Below are positions 43,014 through 52,223 of a DNA stretch of 64,000 nt, in pieces. The first letter of the stretch is position 1; each line of letters begins with the position of its first letter. The DNA is from an uncultured Planctomycetia bacterium (GTDB lineage Bacteria; Planctomycetota; Phycisphaerae; Phycisphaerales; SM1A02), in NCBI GenBank assembly GCA_937871505.1, contig CALMPF010000042.1:121384-185383 (forward strand), in the 5' to 3' direction. Under the pieces are notes generated by a model that did not search any database, was not told the DNA's origin, and saw only the letters and a list, made by a program, of their open reading frames with translations. Position numbers and translations under genes: made by a program.

Positions 43014-45305
43014 TCAGCTCATCGGGCACGCGCCCCAGGAACTCAGCAGGATGCCCAGATCGGCACCGTCGAGGATGCCGTCTCCGCTCAGATCTCCGGG
43101 GCACGAAGCGCACCCGCCCCACGCGCTGAGGAGCAGGCCAAGATCGGCACCATCGACCGCGCCGTCGCCGTTCAGGTCGGCGGGGCAGGGGTGGAACTCG
43201 GCGACGGTGAGCGTGACGACGTCGGCGACCTCGCCCGTGTGGGAGCCGATCTGCCAGAGGTAGCTTCCGCCGGGGACGGTCGTGATCGGTCCTTCGACGA
43301 AGCTCCCAGAGAGCGTGGTCGGCGGCGCCACGAGAACGGTGAAGGTGTCGCCCACCTCCGGTGCGAAGAGACCGCCGCCCAGATCCAGCAGGTCGACCTC
43401 GAGAGCGCCGGCGAGGCTGTGCTGAGCGCCGCCGAGCACGAGCCGGTCGTGCTCGCTTCCCGGCGCGTGGCCGCCGATTGCGATCCGCCACGTGGCGCTC
43501 GACTCAAAGATGGCGCGGTCAGCGGAAGCGATCCCGGGGCCGGCCCCGTTCGCCGGGCCGATCCGCAGCGTGCCGGAGTTGAGCAGATCGGTCAGGGCGA
43601 GGTTGGTGCCGGGGGCGAGCGTCAGCGTGCCCGTGCTCTGGTTCTCGAGCCGCCCCTCGCCGAAAAAGCCGGTGCTTGCCGCGACGTGGGTGCTTCCGGC
43701 GAAGCGGACGCGCGAGGTCGGCGTCGCGAAGACGACGAGGCTTCCGGGCTCGAGCGCGGTGTCGCTCGCGATGCGGATCGCGCCGGAGATCTCGAGCTGG
43801 CCGAACATCCGCAGGGGCGAGCCGTCGACGCGCGTGACCATGATCGCGCCGATCCCGCCGAGGCTGAGCTTGGCCGTGATCGGCGCGACCATCCACGACG
43901 CGGCAGGATCGTCGAGGTTGACGCTCAGCCGGGCGAACCCGTTGCCGCCGACGCTCATCGCCCCCGCGAAGGTGTTGTTGAACGAATTGATGCTCTCGAC
44001 ATTCAGGACCAGAGAGTTGACGACGGACCACTCGGTCTCGCCCCAGAATCCGTCGAGATCGAAGCGCCCGCCGTCGATCACCGTGGGGCCGACGACCGAC
44101 GCCGGACCGTTGACGACCGCTCGGCCGGCGAGTCCGACGGTTCCGTTCCAGACGCTGGCGCCGTTGAACTGCACCGCGGCGCTCGGTCCGGCGTCGACGG
44201 CGAACGTGCCGTCGCCGATGACCGTCGGGCCGTTGAAGCGCAGCGACGAGCCGGCGCCGAGCGAACAGGAGGCGCCATCGATGGTCGCGGCGTCCATCAG
44301 CAGGCAGAGAGCGCCCGGCGCCAGCAGCACGTCGGCGCTCGGCGAGCAGATGATCGGCGCATGCACGTGCAGCAGCGAGCTTGACGAGAGCAGATCGAGC
44401 GTTCCCTTGAGCCTGAACTCCCCGCCGGTCAGCTCCGACGCCGGCGGCGCTGGATTGCCCGAGCCTCCGAAGACCTTGATCGCCGCGCCCGGCCCGAGCG
44501 TCCATCCCTCGGAGAGGTTCATCCGCAGGGCGTTGCCGCGCCCGAGCAGGATCATGTCGTCCATCGGGTCGGCGAGGCCCGTCCCGTTGATGGTCAGGTG
44601 GGCGTACTGGGGACCTTCGTACGAGCTCGCCGTGACGTTGATCGAGCTCTCGCCGGCGACTGCGCCGTCGAGGTCGACCCGGCCGGTCCCGATCTGGTTG
44701 ATGACGATGCCCGCGGCGCCCGGAGAGAGGAAGCCGTCGAGAAGAAGCGCGACCGGCGCATTGGCGGTGAGCGAGAGCGTGCCCGCGCCGTTGATCGCGC
44801 ACTCCGGCCCGACGGTCATCGCTCCGCCGGCGAGGAGGGCGCCGCCCTGGAGCTGGAGCCACGCTCCATCGCTGAGGGCGACCGAGCTCAGCACCGCATC
44901 GATCTCCGCAGGTCCGTCCGCGATCGTGAGTCGCGACGGATGGCCGAACTGACCGACGACGTTGTAGCCCGAGAGCGTCGTGGTTCCGAGGACGGCGAGC
45001 TGACCGCCGCTCGTGATGATCCGCATGCCGTCGGTGACCGCCAGCGTGCCGATCACCGTGTTGATGTCCAGAGTCACCGACGTGTTCTCGGCAGCCGGGA
45101 GATTCCCGATGAAGACCTGATTCCCTGGGCCGGGCAGCCCGATCGGGGACCAGTGTCCCGCGCTGCTCCACGAGCCGTGCCCCGCTGTCCAGCTCTTGAG
45201 CTGGCCGGGTGCGGCCGCGGATCCGAGCGCAGCCGCTGCGCCGGCGAGAAGGAGGCGAAAGGTGTGCGCGCCGCTGCGCGAGTGGTGATGAGTCGTGATC
45301 TGCAT
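43014..45305 (-). CDS. large secreted beta-strand-repeat protein with dockerin-like C-terminus
   Basis: 763 residues from ATG 45305; the frame upstream is open but overlaps a repeat element. A signal peptide ends near A-A-P-G-Q. The start of the mature part, G-S-W-S-S-A-G-H-W-S-P-I-G-L-P, is the pattern seen in autotransporter-associated or PEP-CTERM-type beta-strand proteins. The body is Gly/Ser/Thr/Ala/Val-rich with repeated L-x-L-x-G-x-A-x-V/I motifs that suggest a beta-helix. The C-terminus has two D-L-x-G-D-G-x-x-D-G-A-D-L-G-x-L-L-S-x-W-G units. No catalytic site is seen; it is probably a structural surface protein. Confidence 0.78.
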   Translation of the reverse strand: MQITTHHHSRSGAHTFRLLLAGAAAALGSAAAPGQLKSWTAGHGSWSSAGHWSPIGLPGPGNQVFIGNLPAAENTSVTLDINTVIGTLAVTDGMRIITSGGQLAVLGTTTLSGYNVVGQFGHPSRLTIADGPAEIDAVLSSVALSDGAWLQLQGGALLAGGAMTVGPECAINGAGTLSLTANAPVALLLDGFLSPGAAGIVINQIGTGRVDLDGAVAGESSINVTASSYEGPQYAHLTINGTGLADPMDDMILLGRGNALRMNLSEGWTLGPGAAIKVFGGSGNPAPPASELTGGEFRLKGTLDLLSSSSLLHVHAPIICSPSADVLLAPGALCLLMDAATIDGASCSLGAGSSLRFNGPTVIGDGTFAVDAGPSAAVQFNGASVWNGTVGLAGRAVVNGPASVVGPTVIDGGRFDLDGFWGETEWSVVNSLVLNVESINSFNNTFAGAMSVGGNGFARLSVNLDDPAASWMVAPITAKLSLGGIGAIMVTRVDGSPLRMFGQLEISGAIRIASDTALEPGSLVVFATPTSRVRFAGSTHVAASTGFFGEGRLENQSTGTLTLAPGTNLALTDLLNSGTLRIGPANGAGPGIASADRAIFESSATWRIAIGGHAPGSEHDRLVLGGAQHSLAGALEVDLLDLGGGLFAPEVGDTFTVLVAPPTTLSGSFVEGPITTVPGGSYLWQIGSHTGEVADVVTLTVAEFHPCPADLNGDGAVDGADLGLLLSAWGGCASCPGDLSGDGILDGADLGILLSSWGACPMS

Positions 45306-46260
45306 GGAGGCGATGTCGAGAGGTGGGACCTGAGGCCGGGCGCTCCACGTTCCAGCGTTGGAACGCGTCGTCGCGAGGATGCCCGAAGTGGCTGCCAGAG
45401 ACGAAGAAGTGACGCCGGCGGGGTGCCGGCATAGGTTCGCTGCGCGCCTCTCAGGACGCGCCTGCGAGGGATCTGAGGACCGCGAGCTTCGACGCCGTGG
45501 AGTGCCGCCGCGGGCGACCGCCGCAGGAGCCGAGAAGCGCTGGAGCGCTCGGTTCGGACGCGCGGAATCGGATCGACTGACCCGACATGCACCCTCCGCT
45601 GGCGGGCGGCCGACCTTGCAGCAGATCCCAAGCCGACGCGAGTCGCTCTGGAGGCGCTGGCGATCGGGGCTTGCGACCCTCTCGTCGGTCGGACGCGGCG
45701 CCGGAGGGCTCTCTCCGAAGGGCGGCTGCCCCGGCGCGTCGCCCCTGACCTGCGGCGCCCGCTCGGTCGCAGGCCCACGATGCCGGTCCGCCCGCCCGCA
45801 CGCCGCGCCGGAGAATCCCATACAGAATCCTTACTTCGTGCGGCGATGCGGGCCGTTTCCCGGTATCATCCGACCTTCGCGAGCGAAGGACGGCGCATCC
45901 GCCGAGCGACCACTCCGCGACGCCTCGACCGACCATGAATCGACGTGAGAGAACGCGTCACCACGATCCCGCCGACGATCGGCTTCCAACATCAGGCTCC
46001 GGGTTCGCAGCCGCGGCCGCTCCAACCCGCAGCGGACAACTCGAGCGGCTGCCTCCGATCGCGCACGGGTCGCACGGAGCGCGCCGGGAGAGATCGCTCA
46101 CGAGAGCGGCGGCCGCCGACCTCCCGCATCAACGAGAAGAACGCATCGACAACGAGAACAGGGATCCGACGCGCACCCGAGCGCGTCTTTGGACCCTCCG
46201 CCTTCACCCGACTCCGAGCCGAGGAATCACCCCGGCCCGCTCGCACTCCGGATCACGCTC
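45306..46260. other. long intergenic region before ssb
   Basis: About 950 bp. The first part is foldback copy 3 (45339-45550). An unusually AT-rich patch with several -10-like hexamers lies at about 45815-45870 (including TATCAT at 45864), a plausible ssb promoter region. I looked for rpsF, which usually precedes ssb, and found no such frame. Confidence 0.5.
45339..45550 (-). repeat. foldback repeat family 1, copy 3
   Basis: 212 bp with imperfect inverted ends (GGCGCTCCACG... and ...TGGAGCGCTC). Both arms resemble those of the copy at 47844-48029: one arm shares AACGCGTCGTCGCGAGG, the other shares the CTGCGGCGGTCGCCCG core. Confidence 0.7.
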
Positions 46261-46728
46261 ATGGCCAGCTACAACAAAGTTCTCCTGATGGGCAACCTCA
46301 CGCGCGACATCGAGCTGCGGCACACCAGCTCCAATCAGGCCGTCGCGAACTTCGGCCTCGCGGTCAACCGCCGCTACCGCACGGCGGGCGGCGAAGATCG
46401 AGAGGAGGTGACCTTCGTCGACTGCGAGGCATGGGGGAACACCGCGGAGATCATGGCGAAGTACCTCGCCAAGGGGCGGCCCGTCTTTGTCGAGGGGCGC
46501 CTCAAGCTCGACCAGTGGCAGGACAAGGAGGGGAACAAGCAGTCCAAGCTCCGCGTCGTGGTCGACAACTTCCAGTTCATCGACTCGCGCGGAGGCGGAG
46601 GTGGCGGCGCCCCGGCGGGTGACGCGACCCAAGGTCGCTACTCGGGCGACGACGCGCCATCCCGCCCCGCTCGCACGCCAGCCCCGGTCCACCACGAGCC
46701 GGTTCCCGAGGACGACATCCCGTTCTGA
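46261..46728 (+). CDS. ssb: single-stranded DNA-binding protein
   Basis: 155 residues from ATG 46261 (M-A-S-Y-N-K-V-L-L-M-G-N-L-T-R-D). The OB fold occupies residues 1-110, with conserved F-V-D-C-E-A-W-G-N-T-A-E and Y-L-A-K-G-R-P-V-F-V-E-G-R-L. A flexible Gly/Pro/Ala linker leads to the acidic tip D-D-I-P-F that binds partner proteins such as DNA polymerase III chi or RecO. It coats single-stranded DNA in replication and repair. No Shine-Dalgarno is evident. rplI follows about 510 nt later, separated by a repeat element. Confidence 0.97.
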   Translation: MASYNKVLLMGNLTRDIELRHTSSNQAVANFGLAVNRRYRTAGGEDREEVTFVDCEAWGNTAEIMAKYLAKGRPVFVEGRLKLDQWQDKEGNKQSKLRVVVDNFQFIDSRGGGGGGAPAGDATQGRYSGDDAPSRPARTPAPVHHEPVPEDDIPF

Positions 46729-47238
46729 TCATCGCCCGTGGCGACTGAACGACCGCGGCACGTCGCGGACGGGATGCTCCACCGCGCCGTCGCCGCCCGC
46801 AGCCAGAGTTCGGCGCCGCTCTCGCCCGGGTTCGGCTCCCGCCCGACGCTGGTCGTGAGCGCGTCTCGGCACTCCGCCGCCAGTTGGCGTCCGCACGAGT
46901 TGACCGAGGGGCGCGTCGCGCCGGGAGCAGAGACGCGGCCGCGGCGCCGACGGCCCCCCTGCGGGACTTGAAGCCCCGCACGCGAGCTTCGACGCCGTGA
47001 AACGCCGGTTCGGGCGACCGCAGCAGAAGCCAGCGGACGTTGGAGTGCTCCACCCTTCGATCCCCAGGCCGCTCGGCGCCTACTCTTGCCCCCTTCGCAG
47101 CGCGCCCAAGGCGAGCGCGCGCCGCGCGGCGACACCCCGTCAAGAACCCCGTCATCGGGAGTTCCGCGACTTCGAATCCCCTTTACCCCGCTGGGGCGGC
47201 AATCCCGCTCCTAACTTGCGAAAGGACAGCGACAGACC
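46729..47238. other. spacer between ssb and rplI filled by a foldback repeat
   Basis: About 510 bp. Foldback copy 4 takes up 46868-47050. There is no rpsR between the two genes, where it is common. The rplI ribosome-binding site AAAGGA is at its right end. Confidence 0.55.
46868..47050 (-). repeat. foldback repeat family 1, copy 4
   Basis: 183 bp. On the minus strand it starts GAGCACTCCAACGTCC and contains CTTCTGCTGCGGTCGCCCG and CACGGCGTCGAAGC. The other end is the inverted GGCACTCC followed by a TTGGCGTCCGC block. It lies between ssb and rplI. Confidence 0.75.
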
Positions 47239-47823
47239 ATGGCCCGCTCCATCGAACTCCTCCTGCTCCGGAACATTGAGAACCTCGGCATCGTCGGGGA
47301 TCTCGTCAAGGTCCGCCCCGGCCACGCGCGGAACTTCCTGCTGCCGCACGCGCTCGCCGAGTTCCCCACCCCGGAGAAGATCGAGTCCCTGAAGGACGCG
47401 CGCGCCAAGGCGCTCGCCGAGGTGGCGAAGGCACGATCGGATCGCGAGGAGCTTCTCGCCCGCATGACCGAGGTCTCGGTCTCGGTCGTGCGAAGCTGCA
47501 ACGACCAGGGAATCCTGTACGGCTCGATCAGCCAGCGCGACATCGCAGACGCGCTTCAGGCGGCCGGCTACGGCGTCGACGTTCGCGCCGTGCGCCTGAG
47601 CCAGTCGATCCGGCGCATCGGGTCCTATCACGTCCCGGTCCAGCTCGACAAGGACCTCCGCACCGAGATCACCATCGAGGTGAAGCCCGACCGCCAGCTC
47701 GAGCAGGAGATGCGCGAAGCCGCCGCGGAACCCGAGGCCAAGGAGAGCGGCGGCGAAGCCGGCCAGCCCGAGGCCGCAGGTGCAAAGGAGCGCACCCGCA
47801 AGCCCGCGGGCGCCACCGCGTAG
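47239..47823 (+). CDS. rplI: 50S ribosomal protein L9
   Basis: 194 residues from ATG 47239 with AAAGGA upstream. The N-terminal rRNA-binding domain shows L-L-L-L-R-N-I-E-N-L-G-I-V-G-D-L-V-K-V-R-P-G-x-A-R-N-F-L-L-P, the family signature. A long connecting helix and the C-terminal domain (G-I-L-Y-G-S-I-S-Q-R-D-I-A) follow. A charged tail of about 40 residues (Glu/Ala/Lys-rich) goes beyond the usual length near 150. It is part of the large ribosomal subunit. Confidence 0.97.
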   Translation: MARSIELLLLRNIENLGIVGDLVKVRPGHARNFLLPHALAEFPTPEKIESLKDARAKALAEVAKARSDREELLARMTEVSVSVVRSCNDQGILYGSISQRDIADALQAAGYGVDVRAVRLSQSIRRIGSYHVPVQLDKDLRTEITIEVKPDRQLEQEMREAAAEPEAKESGGEAGQPEAAGAKERTRKPAGATA

Positions 47824-47843
47824 CACCGACGACGACCCCGATC

Positions 47844-48029
47844 GAGCACTACAGCGCTGGGACTCGTCTGCTGCGGCCGCCCGGATGCGGCATTCTGGCG
47901 GCGTCGCAGCTCGGCTTCGGGCCTCGACGTAGCACTGCGGCTACGCCGTCGGCCCGAAGCCTTCGCTGCTCCTTGCCAGAAGCCGCCCCGAGCTGCCTCG
48001 CGACGACGCGTTCCAGCGCAGGAGTGCTC
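47844..48029 (+). repeat. foldback repeat family 1, copy 5 (most complete)
   Basis: 186 bp that begins GAGCACT and ends AGTGCTC. The left arm (GCGCTGG, CGTC, CTTCGGGCC, CGTAGC) recurs inverted in the right arm, so nearly the whole element can fold into one long imperfect hairpin. Its first 81 bp match the copy at 28707 with two mismatches. It starts 21 nt after the rplI stop and could double as its terminator. Confidence 0.85.
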
Positions 48030-48470
48030 GGCGCGACTGGAGCCGCTCGGCGACCCCCCGCCTTCAGCGGGCGCGCAGGAGGGCGGGCGGACGCTGCGCA
48101 CCCGATGCGCCGAGGCGCCTGCCCCGAGCCGTAGCCGAGGGGCCTGCCCCGAGCAGTTGCCGAGGGGCCTGCTCGGAAGACGCGCGCACAGCGCCTCCGA
48201 GCACGTTGACCGCGGTGCGAGCGCAGTCACGCGGCACCGTGCACGGCACTCGCGTCCACTTGCGTGTGCGGCGATTCCAGACGCTCGCGCGGAACCGCCG
48301 ACGAAGCTGTGCGGCTTGGCCGCTGCGATGTGCGATCGCCAAGACGGCGCCGGGCCAGCGCCGGTTGAGCGCCGGTTCAGCGCACCGCCAACCCCGGGTG
48401 ATCATCGAGGCGTCATCGCGCTGGGCCGACCGCGCGGCGCCGCGCCGAGTGCAGACCGAGCGCCGCCGTC
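48030..48470. other. spacer after foldback copy 5 with 25-bp tandem repeat
   Basis: About 440 bp. Positions 48109-48181 are roughly three copies of a 25-bp unit starting GCCGAGGGGCCTGCCCCGAG, each able to form a small hairpin. No gene was recognised. Confidence 0.55.
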
Positions 48471-49007
48471 TCAGTCGCGCCACGCCTCAGCCACGACGCC
48501 TTCCCGGATGTGGACGAAGGTCGTCGATGACTGAATTCGCGGCTCCTCCTTGCCGCCGCCCGTCGAGAGCACCGTGATCACGGCGCCCTGCTGGCGGACC
48601 GGCAGGTAGGCCCACTTCCAGATCTCCGATCCGTCGTCGAGCGCCGCTCGATCCGTCGGCTCGCCGAAGACCGCGAGCACCCAGTCGGAACGCGTCTTCC
48701 CCACCTCGAGTCGACCGAGGAGCGCCTCGGAGATGAAGGTCCCCGAGTACGCGACCGACGGGCCCTGCATGTGCATGTGCATCTCGACCTTGCCATCCAT
48801 CTGCATGCGCATGTCGGTTTCGAGCTGCATCGGGGAGGGGGCGCACCCCGGCATCGCAGAGATCGCAGCGAGCGCGATCGCAGCGAGCGCGCCCTTCCGC
48901 CAAGAGGCTCCGGCGCCACCGGCCCGGCGCCAGCGCCACCGGAGTCGAGCGGGCAGGCCGAGGTCGGTGACTGCGCTCCGATCGAAGGATGTTCGTGGAA
49001 GCTCCAT
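48471..49007 (-). CDS. putative lipoprotein with BamE/SmpA-like fold
   Basis: 178 residues from ATG 49007; ATG 49043 is an alternative and neither has a clear ribosome-binding site. After a basic leader and a hydrophobic stretch the lipobox S-A-M-P-G-C appears at about residues 49-54. The mature part has a Met-rich segment (M-R-M-Q-M-D-G-K-V-E-M-H-M-H-M-Q) and then L-x-V-G-K-T-R-S-D-W-V-L-A-V-F-G-E-P-T-D with W-K-W-A-Y, reminiscent of the SmpA/BamE domain. The His/Met cluster could bind metal; that is speculation. Confidence 0.65.
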   Translation of the reverse strand: MELPRTSFDRSAVTDLGLPARLRWRWRRAGGAGASWRKGALAAIALAAISAMPGCAPSPMQLETDMRMQMDGKVEMHMHMQGPSVAYSGTFISEALLGRLEVGKTRSDWVLAVFGEPTDRAALDDGSEIWKWAYLPVRQQGAVITVLSTGGGKEEPRIQSSTTFVHIREGVVAEAWRD

Positions 49008-49043
49008 CGATGCGTTGTAGCAGCGTCCCCTCGACGGTGCCAT

Positions 49044-49535
49044 CGGGTGAACGCCTCACGCTCCATCGCCCGCGCCCCGCCATTTCGCACGCCGTCTCGG
49101 CTCCGCCGCTCGTCCTCCCGACGGCCTCGACTCCGCCGCGGCAGTCCACCATGGCCGGCGCCGTCCGTCGGGCGCTCTCGATCGCAAGGCACCTGACGCC
49201 GCACGGCGCCGGGCCTCGATCACTGACACGGTGAATTCGGGGACAACCTCGTGAGCGACGCGCTCCGCCGCCGTTGGCGCCTTTGCGAGCCCGGACGCGC
49301 GCCGGTCGCGTGTGCGTCGTCGCGGCCCGGGCGGCATGCTGCCATCGTGCCTGGAGAGGGACGACAGCGCACGCGGGGAGAGACTCCCGTTCGGAGTCAT
49401 CGCTGTCACGACGCGCGACCCGGGGCGGAACGCGCGCAGTACGGCGGTGCCGAGCTCGGGCTCGACCCCTGCCTCCTGCGTTCCGACGGGATTTCGGCGC
49501 AGCCTGCTCATGCTCGCTCAACAAGGAGATCAGGC
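49044..49535. other. divergent intergenic spacer
   Basis: About 490 bp between divergent genes. AAGGAG at 49523-49528 serves the next gene. I see nothing else of note. Confidence 0.5.
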
Positions 49536-52202
49536 ATGTCACTCCACGCTCGAAGTCGGTCAGCGGAAGCTGCCGCAGCCCTGTTCGTGCTGGTCACGTC
49601 AGGCGCGCTCCCAGAGACTCTCGCGCCATCGCAGCGGAGCGCTCGCGGAACCGCCCATGGCGGAGTCTGTCCTCCGGGATCCCTCCTCTGGGGAGCCCTC
49701 GATGGCGGCCCCGCGTCGGGCGGAGCGGGTGCGTCGAACTCGTCGTCCTTCTTCGCGCCGATCGTGGAGACTTCGCTCTCCGGGTCGGACGCGGTGCCAG
49801 GCGTCTGGCCGATGCTCTATGTCGGCGGACGCTTCACGCACATGGCCGGCACGCCCGCGAGCAACATCGCCGCGTGGAACGGCTCGGTCGCCCTCCCGCT
49901 CGGCGCCGGACTCAACGGAACGGTTCGCGCGCTCGCGGGCTTCGCGGCACCCGGCGCCGAGGGGCTCTACGCGGGGGGGTCCTTCACCGCCTCAGGCGAC
50001 ATCCCGCTGACCAACGTGGCCCGATGGAACGGCCTCAGCAACGCATGGTCCGATCTCGGCCCAGGCAACGACCTCCACGGAGAGGTGCTCGCGATGGCCG
50101 TCCATGACGACGGCATCGGACCCCGGCTCTTCGTCGCCGGGAGCTTCCTCTTCAACTCGCAGTGGTTCGAGAGCGCAGCGATGGCCGCATGGGACGGCAG
50201 CGCCTGGACGCCGATCGGGGGGATCGGCGGCTTCTCCACCATCCGCTCGCTCTGCGTCCACGACGACGGGAGCGGCCCGGCGCTGTACGCGGGCGGCTCC
50301 TTCGTCGTCGACACGACCTCCGGACCGACGCAGAACCTCGCCCGCTGGGACGGCGCGGCATGGAATGCGGTCGGCGGCGGCGTCGCGATGCCATCGATCG
50401 ACCAGGGGATCTTCGCCCTCGTCTCGCACGAGGAGATCTACTCTGCCGGGTTCCGTCTCTTCGCAGCGGGGAGCTTCTCGAGCGCGGGCGGCGTTCCGCT
50501 CTCGAACGTCGCCCGCTGGGATGGTTCCACCTGGTCGCCCGTCGCCGGCGGTCTCGGCGCGACGATCAGGGCCCTTGCGCGGTACGACGACCTGACCAGC
50601 GGCGTCCCGCGCCTCTTCGCAGGAGGCGACGGCGGCGTGTGGCGGCTCGGCGACACGTCCTGGCAGACGATCACGGTCGATCCGAGTCCGATGCCGCAGA
50701 TCCGCACGATGACGGCCGCGGGCCTCGGCCAGGTACCTCCCTGGAACGCGCTCTTCGTGGGCGGGGACTTCACCGCCCTGGGCTCTTCGGATCAGATCGC
50801 CTCCTGGGAGTCGATGGGACGCTCGATCGCGGTGTGGAACGGCGCGTCCTGGAGACCAGTGACTGCCGGGCTCGACGGCCATGTGCGCGCACTCACGCTC
50901 TGGAACGACGGCGGCCCAGGAGGGCCGGCGATCTACGCCGGAGGGACCTTCGCATTCTCGCCCGCGGGCCTCAATCGCATCGGGCGATTCAACCCGAGCG
51001 GCGAAGGTCTTGGTCTCGGGTGGAACGCCCTCGGCCCGGGCCTCACCAGCGCTTCGCCGGTGGGCGTTCGCGTCAACGCGCTCCACGGCGTCGATCACGA
51101 CGAGCCCGGCGGCCCGGCGCTCTATGCCGCAGGCAGATTCCAGTCCGCGGGGGGCCTCGCTGCCGCGAACATCGCCAAGTGGAGCGGATCGGGGTGGAGT
51201 CCCCTGGGCCCCGGCATCTCCGGCACCGGCGTCGGCGACATCGAGTCGGTCTGCGTCTTCGACGAAGGATCCGGCCCGATGACCTTCGCCGGGTTCGGCA
51301 CGACTCCGGTTCCCGGTCAACCCGTGCCGATCCGCTCGATCGCCCGCTGGGACGGTGTCGAATGGAGCGCCGTCGGCGGCGGCGTCGAAGGCAGCACGCC
51401 CACCGCGCTCTCCGTCGTCAAGGCCCTCGCGGTCTTCGACGATGGCAGCGGCCCGGCGCTGTACGCAGGCGGCACCTTCACGAAGGCCGGCGGGGTGCCG
51501 GCGAACAACATCGCGCGCTGGGACGGAGCGCAATGGCATGCCCTCGGCGCCGGAATCACCGGCGGGAGCGTCACGGCGCTGCACGTCCACGACGATGGAG
51601 GCGGTCCGGCGCTCTACGTCGGCGGGCTGTTCTCCGCCGCAGGAGGGGTTCCCGCCGCCAGCATCGCGCGCTGGAAGAACGGCGCCTGGAGCGCCCTGGG
51701 CAGCGGAGTGGCCGGCGGAGTCGTGGCCGCGATGGCGACCTGGGACGACGGCCAGGGCGGCGATGCGAAGCTGATCTGCGGCGGTGCCTTCACCGTGGCA
51801 GGCGGGCAGTCGATCCGTCGTCTCGCCCGATGGAACGGCACTTCATGGAGCGCCCTTCCGGAGTGGGCCGAGTGGTGGTGGATCGTGCACCAGGTCAACG
51901 CGCTCGCCACCTGGACCCGACCGGACGGCGGTCAGAGCCTCGCGATCGGTGGCATGTTCATCGAGTCGCCGAGCCATGACGCGTGGTTCACGACGCTGCA
52001 CGGCTGTCCGCCCGATGCGCCTTCGCTCCCGGGCGATCTCGACGGCGATGGCGACGTCGACGGTGCCGATCTCGGGGTCCTGCTGGGGTCATGGGGAGCG
52101 TGCCCCCCGAGCCGGCCTTCCGGCTGCCCCGGCGATCTCGATGGCAACGGCAGCGTCGACGGAGCCGACCTCGGCCTCCTGCTCGCCGGCTGGGGCGCCT
52201 GA
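49536..52202 (+). CDS. secreted propeller-repeat protein with two dockerin-like units
   Basis: 888 residues from ATG 49536, with AAGGAG 7 nt upstream. A signal peptide is likely within residues 1-30. The body holds about ten repeats of roughly 55-75 residues with the consensus (A/L)-Y-x-G-G-x-F-x-x-A-G-G-x-x-x-x-N-I-A-R-W-D-G-x-x-W-x-x-L-G-x-G, a beta-propeller-like pattern common in exported planctomycete proteins. The C-terminus ends in two D-L-D-G-x-G-x-V-D-G-A-D-L-G-x-L-L units separated by a Cys/Pro linker. No enzymatic motif is visible; binding or display is likely. Confidence 0.85.
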   Translation: MSLHARSRSAEAAAALFVLVTSGALPETLAPSQRSARGTAHGGVCPPGSLLWGALDGGPASGGAGASNSSSFFAPIVETSLSGSDAVPGVWPMLYVGGRFTHMAGTPASNIAAWNGSVALPLGAGLNGTVRALAGFAAPGAEGLYAGGSFTASGDIPLTNVARWNGLSNAWSDLGPGNDLHGEVLAMAVHDDGIGPRLFVAGSFLFNSQWFESAAMAAWDGSAWTPIGGIGGFSTIRSLCVHDDGSGPALYAGGSFVVDTTSGPTQNLARWDGAAWNAVGGGVAMPSIDQGIFALVSHEEIYSAGFRLFAAGSFSSAGGVPLSNVARWDGSTWSPVAGGLGATIRALARYDDLTSGVPRLFAGGDGGVWRLGDTSWQTITVDPSPMPQIRTMTAAGLGQVPPWNALFVGGDFTALGSSDQIASWESMGRSIAVWNGASWRPVTAGLDGHVRALTLWNDGGPGGPAIYAGGTFAFSPAGLNRIGRFNPSGEGLGLGWNALGPGLTSASPVGVRVNALHGVDHDEPGGPALYAAGRFQSAGGLAAANIAKWSGSGWSPLGPGISGTGVGDIESVCVFDEGSGPMTFAGFGTTPVPGQPVPIRSIARWDGVEWSAVGGGVEGSTPTALSVVKALAVFDDGSGPALYAGGTFTKAGGVPANNIARWDGAQWHALGAGITGGSVTALHVHDDGGGPALYVGGLFSAAGGVPAASIARWKNGAWSALGSGVAGGVVAAMATWDDGQGGDAKLICGGAFTVAGGQSIRRLARWNGTSWSALPEWAEWWWIVHQVNALATWTRPDGGQSLAIGGMFIESPSHDAWFTTLHGCPPDAPSLPGDLDGDGDVDGADLGVLLGSWGACPPSRPSGCPGDLDGNGSVDGADLGLLLAGWGA

Positions 52203-52223
52203 CGGCGAACCTCGCGCGCGGCT

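Noticed and set aside
44078..48029. Foldback repeats as integron attC sites
   Set aside because: They lack the paired RYYYAAC/GTTRRRY core sites, are dispersed among housekeeping genes, and no integron integrase is present.
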